In this document: positions 36,380-46,582 of the stretch, piece after piece
Numbering within the stretch: the first letter of the stretch is position 1
Layout of the letters: each line of letters starts with the position of its first letter
From: Bolinopsis microptera
Taxonomy: Eukaryota; Ctenophora; Tentaculata; Lobata; Bolinopsidae
Direction: 5' to 3'
Length of the DNA stretch: 64,000 nt
NCBI RefSeq assembly: GCF_026151205.1
Contig: NC_087077.1
Span: 18,150,475-18,214,474, forward strand
The notes under the pieces: model-generated
Told to the model about the DNA's origin: nothing
Seen by the model: the letters and a program-made list of their open reading frames with translations, nothing else
Databases searched by the model: none
Translations under genes and position numbers: made by a program

Positions 36380-37527
36380 ATGAACAATACAATTCCATCT
36401 ATCAAACGTACATGAAACACTACAATACTGCATACCCTCTGAAGCGCGACAGTTCGAGAAGAAAATTCGAAAGAGCTGACCCAAAGCCTTGGATCTTACC
36501 CTGGCTTGAGGCGGCATGCAACCGCAAGAAGTTACTTTTTTTTGAAAAAACTATAAATCCATCACAAAAAACTGCGACGTGTATGATAAAAGTCACAACA
36601 AAATTATAGTTTAAGACATCCATTTTGCATTGTGTATCCAATATTAGAATTTATGATATGTATTGATTGAATAATTGGTAATAAATTTAACTTTTGTTTT
36701 ATTAACTTTTGTTTTATTAAAAATGAAAAAGTTTTGTCACAAACATGTGAATCTAGCCAAAGAAAAGTACTATAAGAAAATGTTTGACAAATACCAAAAC
36801 TGCTCTAAAAATCAATGGAAAATTATCGATGGCCTCCTGAACCGTAACAGAAAAAAGTTCGGACACACCCGTTTGAAGGACGACGATGGCACGATTATAA
36901 GCTCCGATCTGGCAGTCGCTGAGAAATTTAACGGCCACTTCTCCGGTATTGCAGCCAGTATCAAGAGGCAAATCGCTGCCCGTCGAACCTTTGACCCAGG
37001 TGGTTTCAAGCATTTTCTTAAGGCTTCGTGTAGTAACTCGATGTTTCTTAAGCCTACATCACACGGTGAAGTCCAAAAGATAATATCAGGGCTTAAGAAC
37101 AAGTCCACACTCGATTGTAAAATTGAGCCATTGAAAATTGCAAACAGCTGCGAAAACTTTACCAGGGCACTAGCTAATGTCATTAACTGTTCGTTCTCCA
37201 GTGGTACCTTCCCAAATGCTCTAAAAACTGCGAAAGTCGTTCCTATCCACAAAGGTGGTTCAAAATTGGAAGTAGCTAATTATAGGCTGATCTCTCTTTT
37301 GGGATCATTCTCGAAAATTTATGAGAAACTTATGCATGCTCGTGTTTTAGAATTTTTAGATAAGAACGATTCTCTTTTCGAAAATCAATACGGATTTCGG
37401 CCAGGAAGATCGTGCGAACATGCACTGCTCAATGCCCAAAATTCTATACTACACTCTCTGAATAAGAAACAAATGTCCCTACTGCTCCTGCTCGATTACA
37501 GTAAAGCCTTTGACGTGCTTAACAACA
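36380..37527 (+). pseudogene. LINE reverse transcriptase, N-terminal half
   Basis: Encodes the linker (PKPWILPWLEAACNRKKLL) and, from ~36725, the RT fingers and first palm motifs: KVVPIHKGG, NYRLISLLGSFSKIYEKL, NQYGFRPGRSCEHAL, and motif A as LDYSKAFDVL. The frame stops where the minus-strand LINE is inserted. The rest of the domain resumes at 45464. Confidence 0.8.
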
Positions 37528-37699
37528 TAACATAACATAACATTATAAATAATGCCTCTCTGGGCATCTCAAAAAGAAATTCATAGAAAATGAACACTTT
37601 ACGTTTGAAACCATATAATTACAAACTTTTTAAAAAATTTAACTAAATACCTTTGATATTAACCTTCTTCCTCTTAGCTACCAATGGATTATCTTTCAT

Positions 37700-39855
37700 C
37701 TAACTTACATAACTATTCCTATTAGACACAGACACATCTATCCTATCAAAGATGTCATATGAAAGTTCCCAGTGATGACCAAGCTTATTAGCTCGATATC
37801 CATGAAGCCGAAAGGCATCTAATCCCCTCTTGAAACCAGTAACTGACTCACTAGCTTTCACAAGTGGTGGTAGACTGTTCCAATAGCGCAAGACCCTTTG
37901 GGCAAAGAAATCAGTCTCATTTGTGGTGAATCTATGAGTCTTTGATCTAGCAGCAACGGTCCTACCAGAACGACCAAATAAATCGGAACCATAACCCACA
38001 AAGCCTTCCTGGATCTTGAACATCTCAATGAGATCTCCCTGCGTTCAAGCAGGGTTGTGAGGTTCAGCTTATCCAGTCTCTCTCTGTACGTCATGAGTCC
38101 CAATCCATCAATCATACAGGTGAACGATCTTTGAACACCTTCCAATTCAAGAATCAGTGACCAGTTTCCATGCCTAGCCATTGGAGCCCATGCCTGTGAA
38201 CAATACTCTATATGAGGCTTTACTAAAGACTTATACAAGCCCAGCATAACGCTTTTCTCCCTCGATATAATATTTCTTGTAAGCCAGGCAATGGTACTAT
38301 TAGCTTTAGCAATGCACTTTCTCACATGACCCTCAAAGTTGAAGCTGGTGTTAAAGACAACTCCAAGGTCCTTCTCGCTTTCAACACATCTCAAAGGCAC
38401 ACCACCAAACAAGTACTGATTCTTAGGATTACAAGAACCAATTTGCATGACCATACACTTATCTACATTAAAATTTAAACACCAACGAGACTCCCAAAGT
38501 TCTAGCAACTTCAAATCAGCTGTTAGATTAATAAAAGGATTAACAATCATTTTAACATCATCAGCAAAAAGTTTGATGATAGCTTTGATTCCTTCTGGAA
38601 GATCATTTACAAATAAAAGAAAGAGCAATGGTCCCAAAACACTGCCTTGGGGCACTCCTGAAAGTATATACTTAATCTCAGAAAATTCATCTCCTACTTT
38701 AACTTTCATAGACCTCCCTACTAAAAAGTTTTCTAAAATACCAATTATCTCCTCAGGAACACCAACATTTCTTAATTTAACTAATAAACGGTGGTGTGGT
38801 ACGCTATCAAAGGCCTTAGAGAAATCAAAGTATAATATATCAGCACAGCCACCTTCAGCCAGCAAGTCATTGACAGCGTCAATAGACTCCAGTAGGTTAG
38901 ATAAGCATGACCGACCCTTCATGAAGCCGTGCTGCGTGCTACTAAGCACCTGTTCAACACCATCGAGAATATACTCCCTAAGAAGCTTCTCATAGGCTTT
39001 GCATAGTATACAAGTCAGTGACACAGGCCTGTAATTATTAGGACTATGTACTGACCCCTTTTTGTGCAAGGCCACAACAGTGGCAGTTTTCCATACCTCA
39101 GGAATATACTGCTCAGAGGCACAGGCACTAAACAGCAACACAACCGCATCCACAAAGGAACTGTTCTCACTTAAATACCTCAGGAGTCTAGGATGAACAC
39201 CATCAGGACCCATAGCTTTACTAATATCTAGTGATCCCAAAATCTTGGCAACACTTTCAGGGTGCACCATAAATTTACTCCAGAAGTAATCATTATTACA
39301 TTCTGTATAACAATTTTGAGGCAGAGGGCCAAATGCAAAAGGTTCAGGTTTAAAAACTGACTGGAAAAAATCAGCTAACACTTCTGCCGTTTCAGAAGGA
39401 GACTTGGTCTCAGAACCATCATCTGTTTTAAGTCTTTCTACAGATTTTCTTAAAACACTTTTAGATTTAAGGTAATTAAAAAGAGGTTTACAATTTAACT
39501 TAAACAATTTAGTCACTTTATTCTCATATTTGATCTTTGCCTTAATCTCAGCGTTCTGGTACATCCGCTGCTCGTACTCGGCTGCGTTAAACATCACCAT
39601 CGTAGGATCCTCGTCAAAATCCTTCCATGCCCGGTCCTTGCACTTTCTTTTCCTAACCAGACTAGAGCAATCCCAGGGTAACCTCTGTAAGATCTCCCCA
39701 CCTTTAGTTGTTTTAAGGTGGGTGGTTGGAACACGATCTGAAATGACACTAAGTTTTTGGTGTAATTCTTCCCACATCTCTTCGACCTGAAGATCTTCTC
39801 TAGAGTACCCCCAGCTGATGTCTGATGACTGTGTGTTAACAAAGTCCTGATCCAC
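37700..39855 (-). pseudogene. LINE reverse transcriptase, one frameshift
   Basis: Frame open from 39855. RT motifs in order: VVALHKKGS, NYRPVSLTCILCKAYEKLL, HGFMKGRSCLSNLLE, motif A FDFSKAFDSVPH, motif B SGVPQGSVLGPLLF, motif C FADDVKM, then the thumb and C-terminal region (PHIEYCSQAWAP). Near 38030 a run of G appears one base short: the frame leaves after LLERRE, and the expected continuation, MFKIQEGFVGYGSDLFGRSG, is open in another frame down to 37703. It is therefore inactive as read unless this is a sequencing error. The upstream frame continues a few codons to the TIR element at 39887. Confidence 0.85.
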
Positions 39856-40483
39856 CTTATACCAGCTTTTCTTCTTAGATGTAAGGAGGGGGGTAGGAAG
39901 CTCAATCTCAATTCTGAAACATGATTTTTCCGAAATTGAGATTGAGAAAATTGAGAAAATTGAGAAAATTGAGAAAATTGAAAAAATTTAAAATCTTTTA
40001 AAATCATTTTTCCGTTTAACTCAGTTCACTGATCAGTCCATAATGTTCCGATTACTGTTAAAATTACGTATACAGGAGTACAATAATCTGTATGTATCGC
40101 TGTTACTAGGACATTATAGATGATAAAATTGACTCAGGTAGCAACCATGATCAAAAAACTTAATAAAATTCAGTACTTAGACACTGTAAGACCAGATGGA
40201 TCTGGTAGATGCAATCCAAAAAGAAAATTTCAACTTTTTGTTTTGATTTCAATTCCTGATTCGATTATATACGTTATTGTTAGGCGTGCTTACAATTTGT
40301 ACCTTTCAGTTTCTCACTTCTCTCAAAATGGGGATGAAGGAGACAATTTATATATAAGTTATGGTAAAAGTGTTTTGAAAATATGGTACCCTATATTTTC
40401 AAAACAGACACAAATTAGAACGGACAAAAACGGAGATAAACGGACAAAAACTGTCACGGAAATAACATTTAAATGCTTTCTCC

Positions 40484-40848
40484 TCCTCCTTCTTACCCTC
40501 CTTAGTCCTCCTACTCATCCTCCCCCTCATCCTCCTCTTTCTCAGTCCCCCTCCTCCTCCTCCTTAGTCCTCCTTCTCCTCCCCTCCTTATCCTCCTCAG
40601 TCTTCCTACTCATACTCCACTTTCTCAGTCCGCCTCCTCCTCCTTCTCCTTGGTCCTCTTGCCCTCCAAGTCCTTCTCATCCTCCTCTTCTTCCTTCTCT
40701 TCCTCCTCATCCTCCTCCTCCTTCTCTTGATTCCTCTTGAGTCCTTCTCACCCTACTCAGTCTTCCTACTCATCATCCTTCTCTTTCTCATTCCGCCTCC
40801 TCCTCCTCCTCCTCCTCCTCCTCCTCCTCCTCCTCCTCCTCCTCCTCC

Positions 40849-40898
<50 letters not shown>

Positions 40899-42735
40899 TT
40901 CCTCTTCCTCTTCCTCCTCCTCTTCCTCCTCCTCTTCCTCCTCCTCCTCCCCCTCCTCCTCCTTCTCATCCTCCTCTTCCTCTTCCTCCCCTTCTCATCC
41001 TCCTCCTCATCCTCATCCTCCTCTTCCTCTTCAACCTCCTCCTCTCCAGTCCTCCTACGCATCCTCCTCCTCCTTCTCCCCATCCTCCTCAGTCCTTCTC
41101 TTCACAGTCCTCTTCAACCTCCTCCTCTCCAGTCCTCCTACGCATTCTCCTCCTCCTCAGTCCTTCTCAGTCCTTGCATGTACACTGTACAGTACATTCT
41201 CAGTCCTCCTTATCCCCACCCTCATCCTCCTCCTCCTCAAAAACGGACAGAAACAGACGTAAATGATCATAAACGGACAAAAACTGTTACGGAGATAATA
41301 TGTAGATGCTTCCTCCTCCTTTCCCCTCCTCCCCCTCCTCTTCCTCGGTCCTCCTCCTCCTAAGTGCTTCTCCTCAGTCCCCCTCATCAGTCCTCTTCCT
41401 CCTCAGTCATCGTTCTCAGTCCCCCTCCTCCCCATCCTCATCCTCTTCCTCCTCAGTCCTCCTTCTCCTCAGTCATTCTCCTTCTCCTCCTCCTTTTCCT
41501 CCTCAGTCCTCTTCCTTTTCAGTCCTACTGATCCTCCTCAGTGTTCGTCCTCCTCAGTCCCATTCCGTCCTTCTTTTCCTCTTTATCCTCCTCCTCCCCA
41601 GTTCTCCTCCTCCTCCACTTCTTCCTCAGTCCTCCTTTTCCTCAGTCCTCCTCCTCTTCAGTCATCCTCTTCCTCCTCAGTCCTTGTATGTACGACACAT
41701 TGTCAGTTCTACCCTTCTTCAGTTTTCTCCCTTCTCTTCCCCCTTCTCCTCCTCAGTCCTCAATCCTCATTCTCCTCCTCAGTCTTTCTCAGTCCTCCTC
41801 CTCCTCCTCCTACTCATCCTCCTCCTCGTCCTCTTCATCCTCCTCCTCACCAGTTCTCCTCCTCCTTTACCTCTTACTCAGTCCTCCTCTTCCTCAGTCA
41901 TCCTCTTCCTCCTCAGTAATTGTATGTACGGCACATTCTCGGTTCTACTCTTCTTCAGTTCTTCCCCTTCTCTTCCTCCTTCTCCTCCTCAGGCCTCAAT
42001 CCTCATCCTCCTCCTCAGTCTTTCTCAGTCCTCCTCCTCCTCCTCCCCCTCTTTGGTCCTCCTACTCATCCTCCTCCTCTTCCTATTCATCCTCCTCCTC
42101 CTCCATCTTTTCCATGGTCCTCCTCTTCTTCTGTCCTCCTCCTCCTCTGTCCTTGTATGTGCGACACATTCTCAGTTCTACTCTTCTTCAGTTCTCTCCC
42201 TTCTCTTCCTCTTCCTCTTCCTCCTCCTCCTCCTCCTCAATCCTCATCCTCAGTCTTTCTCAGTCATCCTCCTCCTCCTCTTCAGTCCTCCTACTCATCC
42301 TCCTCCTCTTCTCTTCATCCTCCTTCTCCCCAGTCCTCCTCCTCCTCCACCTCTTCCTCGGTCCTCCTCTTCTTCAGTCCTCCTCCTCCTCAGTCCTTGT
42401 ATGTAAGACACATTCTCAGTTCTACTCTTCCTCTGTCCTCTTCCTCCTCCTCCTCCTCAATCCTCATCCTACTACTTATACTCGGTCCTCCTCAGTCCTC
42501 CTCCTCCTCCTCCTCCCCAGTCCTCATCCTCCTCAGTCCTCCCCCTTCTCCTCAGTCCTCCTCCTCCTCTTCCTTCTCCTCAGTCCTCCTTCTCCACAGT
42601 CCTCATTGTCCTCCTCCTCTTCTTCCTCCTCAGTCCTCCTCCACTTCCACCTCCTCCTCCTCCTCAGTCCTCCTCCTCCTCAGTCCTCCTCAGTGCCGTC
42701 ATCCTCCTCAGTACTCCTCCTCCTCATTTTCTAAA
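40484..42735 (+). repeat. 2.25 kb polypyrimidine (CCT/TCC) satellite
   Basis: The plus strand is almost only C and T, with runs of pure (CCT)n (about 40796-40860) broken by CAGTCCT units. A higher-order unit of ~230-243 bases is marked by TTGTATGTA(C/A)GnCACATTCTC-like blocks near 41682, 41925, 42154 and 42396. AACGGACAAAAAC-type blocks flank and interrupt it (40420-40460, 41238-41290, 42732-42765). All long open frames here are translations of the repeat. Confidence 0.9.
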
Positions 42736-42943
42736 AACGGACAAAATCGAACGGACAAAAACAAACATGAGCCCTGAAATCTCTCTGAAAATTATATTAA
42801 TGATATATTTGTGTAACAAGGCTGTCTCAACCTTTACTTTTTTATATATCTTGTCATCACTCCTGGAGTAATGGATATTATATCTTTATTTCAATAAATA
42901 TAATAATCAATAAAATGGAATATAATCTTGTCTTCTATTCAGC

Positions 42944-43465
42944 TCACTCTTCTAAAAGCTCTCCCTCTACATTCTCAACCTCATTCTCAACTTCATCATC
43001 TTCCTCATCTTCCTCATCAACATCATCACCCCTGTCTTCATCATTGGTGGTGTGTGCAAGATTGAGGTCGAGTTCGTCAACAGGTATTGCTTTCTCATAA
43101 TACCGTCCTCTGTGTCCTCTCACTGCTATAAAAACTGTTTTAAGTAGCTCAAACCTCAAACGACGTCTTAGATTCGCCATGATGAGGCTTTTGTCCCGGC
43201 TGGTCTTGGCTGCCAGAAGTGTTGCTACTCTTTTAAGGAACATGGTAGCCTGTGGGCTCATACCTCCGTTGGTAGAGAATACAAGACCATTGCAGGTTCC
43301 TTTTTCAATCTTTACACAGCGGTCTCCATATTTCCTTTCTTTCTCTCTCTCATGCTTACTGTACAACTTTTCTGGGGTGTCTTGATTAGTGTTGGATTTG
43401 GCTCCGGGCTGTAAAACCCTAATATCAAAAAATGCCATCTCCATCGGTGACCACAGACCTCTTAG
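42944..43465 (-). pseudogene. RT-associated C-terminal domain fragment with acidic tail
   Basis: An open frame of ~170 codons begins upstream of the first Met (RGLWSP), then AFFDIRVLQPGAK, EREKERKYGDRC, LVFSTNGGMSPQA, LRRRLRFELLK and FIAVRG, ending in a run of Asp/Glu. From memory, this FFD(I/V)RV...FS(T)xGGM region is the C-terminal, possibly nuclease-like, domain of some animal retroelement proteins. Here it stands alone inside the TIR element, with no RT upstream. No function is assigned. Confidence 0.5.
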
Positions 43466-43596
43466 CTAGTCTCAACCTTTACTAGTTACTATTTCCTTCG
43501 AAATAGCTCAAAATGAATTTTTTGTTTTTTCTGTTATGGTTAAAGTAAATTTTTGAAAAAAACAAAAAACAAAAAAAACGTTATCTCCCCCATATA

Positions 43597-44363
43597 CAGG
43601 GTGGGCAAAAAGTCAGTGTGCAAACGTTGGCCTTAATAGCTCAGTCACTGAGTGCCCAATTGAAATACTTCCTTCTGGTATGACTTAGTACCACCACTGG
43701 TTCGAGGAATTTGTCAACTCGAAAAATATTCGCGTTCATTTTTTTCAAATGGAGGTTCATTTTCACATTTATTTGACAGTTTGGGTAGTCGGATCAAGCT
43801 AAATGTTATTGAATTGTGTTTGGCCATTCGAATTACGTTTGTCCTGAAAGAATTAGAACTGTAGCTTCTCAGATGACCGAGATACCAAGCATAACGAGTT
43901 TATTCATTACGTGTGATCAGGTGATTGGTTTACCTAATCACGTGATAAGGTGACCCCGTTAACTACCCCGTTAAACATTATGGGAATTGTTAAGGGTGCC
44001 CAATTAAGGTGTCGTGTCACGGTGTCACATAATCACCCAGTCAATTTTGTTAACGAGATACACAAAATGCTTGATAACTTCGTCATTTATAATCCGTTTT
44101 GCCTCATGTTTTCGGATCATATGCAACATTTGATAATCTACCGTCTCTGAAAAAATTAGGCGTTCAGCATGTTCAGAGAAAACAATATAGGTGTTTTAAT
44201 ATTGAATGGGCGTGGTCTAAAATATTCGAATTTTCAAATTTTGACGATGGAATCCTCGAACCAGTAAGTACAGTATGCCATCTGCAAAGCAACAGCTCTC
44301 AAATATAAAACACGGCGGAGGTATAAGACCCAACGTTTGCACACTGACTTTTGGCCCACCCTG
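43597..44363 (+). mobile_element. Mariner-type MITE, copy 2 (767 bp)
   Basis: Same CAGGGTGGGC...GCCCACCCTG termini and TA flanks as the copy at 16903-17670, with only scattered single-base differences. It is nested in the 4.8 kb TIR element, so it is among the youngest insertions of the stack. Confidence 0.85.
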
Positions 44364-44722
44364 TACCTACTAACAATCATATCTGTCCCCTTTAGCAAAA
44401 CCATGGGTCGTTCACGTGATGATTACTTTGATCATATTTTACCTAATCATTTCTACTATTTAATATTATGCATGCGTTTTATTGCTCAGCAGCTGTTCAA
44501 AAGGATCAAACTCAAATATAAGATAATTAATCATTTCACAGTAATAAGTTTGAAACATGTTTTCATCATACATTTACTTTTAGCTCGTGTATGATTTAGT
44601 TACTTGGAGAGATAAAGATGTCCATTTTTCAATTTTCTCAATTTTCTCAATTTTCTCAATTCTGAAACACGATTTTTCCAAAATTGAGATTGAGAAGATT
44701 GAGCTTCCTACCCCCCTAAGGA

Positions 44723-45456
44723 ACTCGACATTGAGCAAGGATATCAACATTATTTACAAAACAATTATTATTGCAGAAGACCTGATCAAGCAAGGAGCAT
44801 TGAGTTGTATCACCAACCTTCCTGACACGTGTCGAAGACCCAGTGACATACCACTTCAAACCTTTCCTGGTAAAGACATTCAAGAATTCTGATTCCATCA
44901 GCAACCTTCTGTCACATGAGTTTGGTGGGCGCTCGACAAAACTTTTGTCCCAGTTAACATGAGGTAGGTTCACATCGCCAACTATCACCAACTCTTCATC
45001 CGCATTAACTGGTAAACGTTCAAGAGCACCTAACAGGCCAGCATTGTCCTTCATATCAACAAGTGAAGTAGACCGATACAGACAAACAACATTGAACCTA
45101 ACAGAGTCGATTACAATATTTACCGCAAGTGATTCAAGACCAGTAAACCAATCCAATCGTTCTACCCTCAGTGCTTTGTGGACAAAGATAGCAGATCCCC
45201 CAAAACGTGTATCATTAGGTCTGTCTGCACGAAAGAGGTTGAAATTAGGAATAGACACTTCAGCGTCAACAATATCTGAATTTAGCCAGGACTCTGTCAC
45301 ACAAATGATCTGAACGTCGTGAGTCTCTGACAAAACCATGAGTTCCGTCATCTTATTGTACAGGGAATTAGCATTAGTGTACAGCATCCTGATACCCTGT
45401 GATTCCTTTACGCAACTCGCTACTCGTTTTTTGACTTCACAGCATTCTGGACATCA
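44723..45456 (-). pseudogene. LINE endonuclease (EEP) domain, C-terminus missing
   Basis: Begins near 45456 without a clear start and reads LYTNANSLYNKM, VTESWL (catalytic Glu), VCLYRS, then GDVNLPHVNW (the GDxN motif) and LLDQVFC. The expected closing SDH segment is absent: after VNNVDILA the frame runs into NVEFLTSKKK-like linker in another frame, suggesting a small deletion before the TIR element inserted. The endonuclease would nick target DNA; this copy should be inactive. Confidence 0.75.
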
Positions 45457-45463
45457 TCTTGAT

Positions 45464-46247
45464 CATGAGACCTTACTTAAGAAGCTTGACCATTGTGGGA
45501 TCAGGGGAGTCGCGCACGAATGGTTTAGATCTTACCTTTGTAATCGATCTCAATACGTAACTTTAAACGGAACTTGCTCTTCTAGCATGCCCATAGTTTA
45601 CGGCGTACCTCAGGGTAGCATGTTAGGACCTCTCTTATTTGTAATTTATATAAACGACCTACCTGGAATTAGTGATTTTGCAAAGTTCATCCTTTATGCC
45701 GACGACGCAAACATATTAATTAGTGGAACCACCCTAAAAGAAATACAATTAAAAGCTAATCAGCTAATTTCACGTCTTGTAGATTGGGTAGGTGCTAATG
45801 GGCTATCTTTAAATGTAAAAAAGACGTGTTACATGATTTTCACTAGAAAAAGAATCGACTTCAGCGGCTTTAATTTGTCCATTGACAATACTGTAATCGA
45901 ACGTAAGACTGAAGCAAGATTTTTAGGAGTGATCCTAGACGAAAAGCTCACTTGGCAAAAACACATTACGGCAGTTAGAATAAAGATGGGTCGCTACCTC
46001 GGAGTTATGTATAAGCTAAAGCACCTTCTACCTATCAAAGCCCGCCTAAACATTTTCCAAAGCCTTATCCAATCCCATCTAAATTTCTGTTCTGTAGTGT
46101 GGGGATTTGCCTCAAAATGTCACATTGAATCTCTGTTCACCAAGCAAAAGCAGGGAATTAGAGCTGTTATGTCAGGATATGTAAATTATAGATATAAAGA
46201 CGGCAATCCCCCGGAGCACACAAAAAGTGCGTTTAGATTGCATAATA
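45464..46247 (+). pseudogene. LINE reverse transcriptase, C-terminal half
   Basis: Continues the RT interrupted at 37527, starting DHETLLKKLDHCGIRG. Motif B is YGVPQGSMLGPLLF and motif C ILYADDANI. The thumb follows (GVILDEKLTWQKHI, QSHLNFCSVVWG). It is cut by the LTR element, and the next part (NMPSLLPKSIKELFP) begins beyond its 3' LTR at about 49450. Confidence 0.8.
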
Positions 46248-46500
46248 TGTTCTAACCAATCTTTCCCCTTTAGCAAGATCACCCTGAACTCTACTGTGGT
46301 GAGTAGAGTGTTACACTTTGTAACTGTGCTTAGCTTTTCCTAGTATAGTTTTCAGTTAATCTTTCTAGTAAGATAGGAACTGTTATTGATATTTCTAATT
46401 GCATTTATTCTATAATGTATTGCATTACAAATTATATACGTTTTCAGATAGATTGATAACAACCATCGTGATTTCATTGCATATATCAGAGCAATAAACA
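46248..46500 (+). repeat. 5' LTR
   Basis: 253 bases from TGTTCTAACC to GCAATAAACA. Should contain the promoter; no TATA box was assigned. Confidence 0.95.
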
Positions 46501-46501
46501 G

Positions 46502-46518
46502 TGGTAGCAGCAAGCGCA
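46502..46518 (+). other. Primer-binding site
   Basis: TGGTAGCAGCAAGCGC lies directly after the 5' LTR. The TGGTAnCAG start resembles primer sites complementary to initiator tRNA-Met used by copia-type elements. Confidence 0.5.
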
Positions 46519-46582
46519 AGCTCAAACTACAACGACGTCAACTAAAACTCAAACTACATCAACTACAACTACGTCAACTACT

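Larger units (their letters stand above)
39888..44716. mobile_element. 4.8 kb TIR element with 6-bp target duplication
   Basis: Perfect ~21-base inverted termini starting GGGGGGTAGGAAGCTCAATC, flanked by TAAGGA at 39882-39887 and 44717-44722. Next to each end is a run of (AATTGAGAA)n-like repeats around a CTGAAACA(T/C)GATTTTTCC block. Inside are a polypyrimidine satellite, one RT-associated C-terminal domain fragment and a mariner MITE, but no transposase. TIR plus a 6-bp duplication does not settle the superfamily. Confidence 0.8.
37528..45463 (-). mobile_element. Minus-strand LINE inserted in the plus-strand LINE
   Basis: Endonuclease (45456-44723) and reverse transcriptase (39855 to 37700) are in the usual order on the minus strand and separated by a 4.8 kb TIR element. 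The 3' end is a short (ATGTT)n run at 37528-37550, as seen in CR1/L2-type LINEs with simple-repeat tails. The 5' end, near 45456, is truncated inside or before the endonuclease. Related C-terminal fragments occur at 52430-52961. Confidence 0.8.

Noticed and set aside
40120-42777. Several 180-400 codon frames rich in Leu, Pro, Ser (plus) or Arg/Glu (minus)
   Set aside because: All are translations of the CCT-rich satellite in different frames; no non-repeat domain is present.
39888-44716. Polinton/Maverick element
   Set aside because: The 6-bp duplication fits, but length is under 5 kb, no polymerase B, integrase, ATPase or capsid gene is present and the ends differ.
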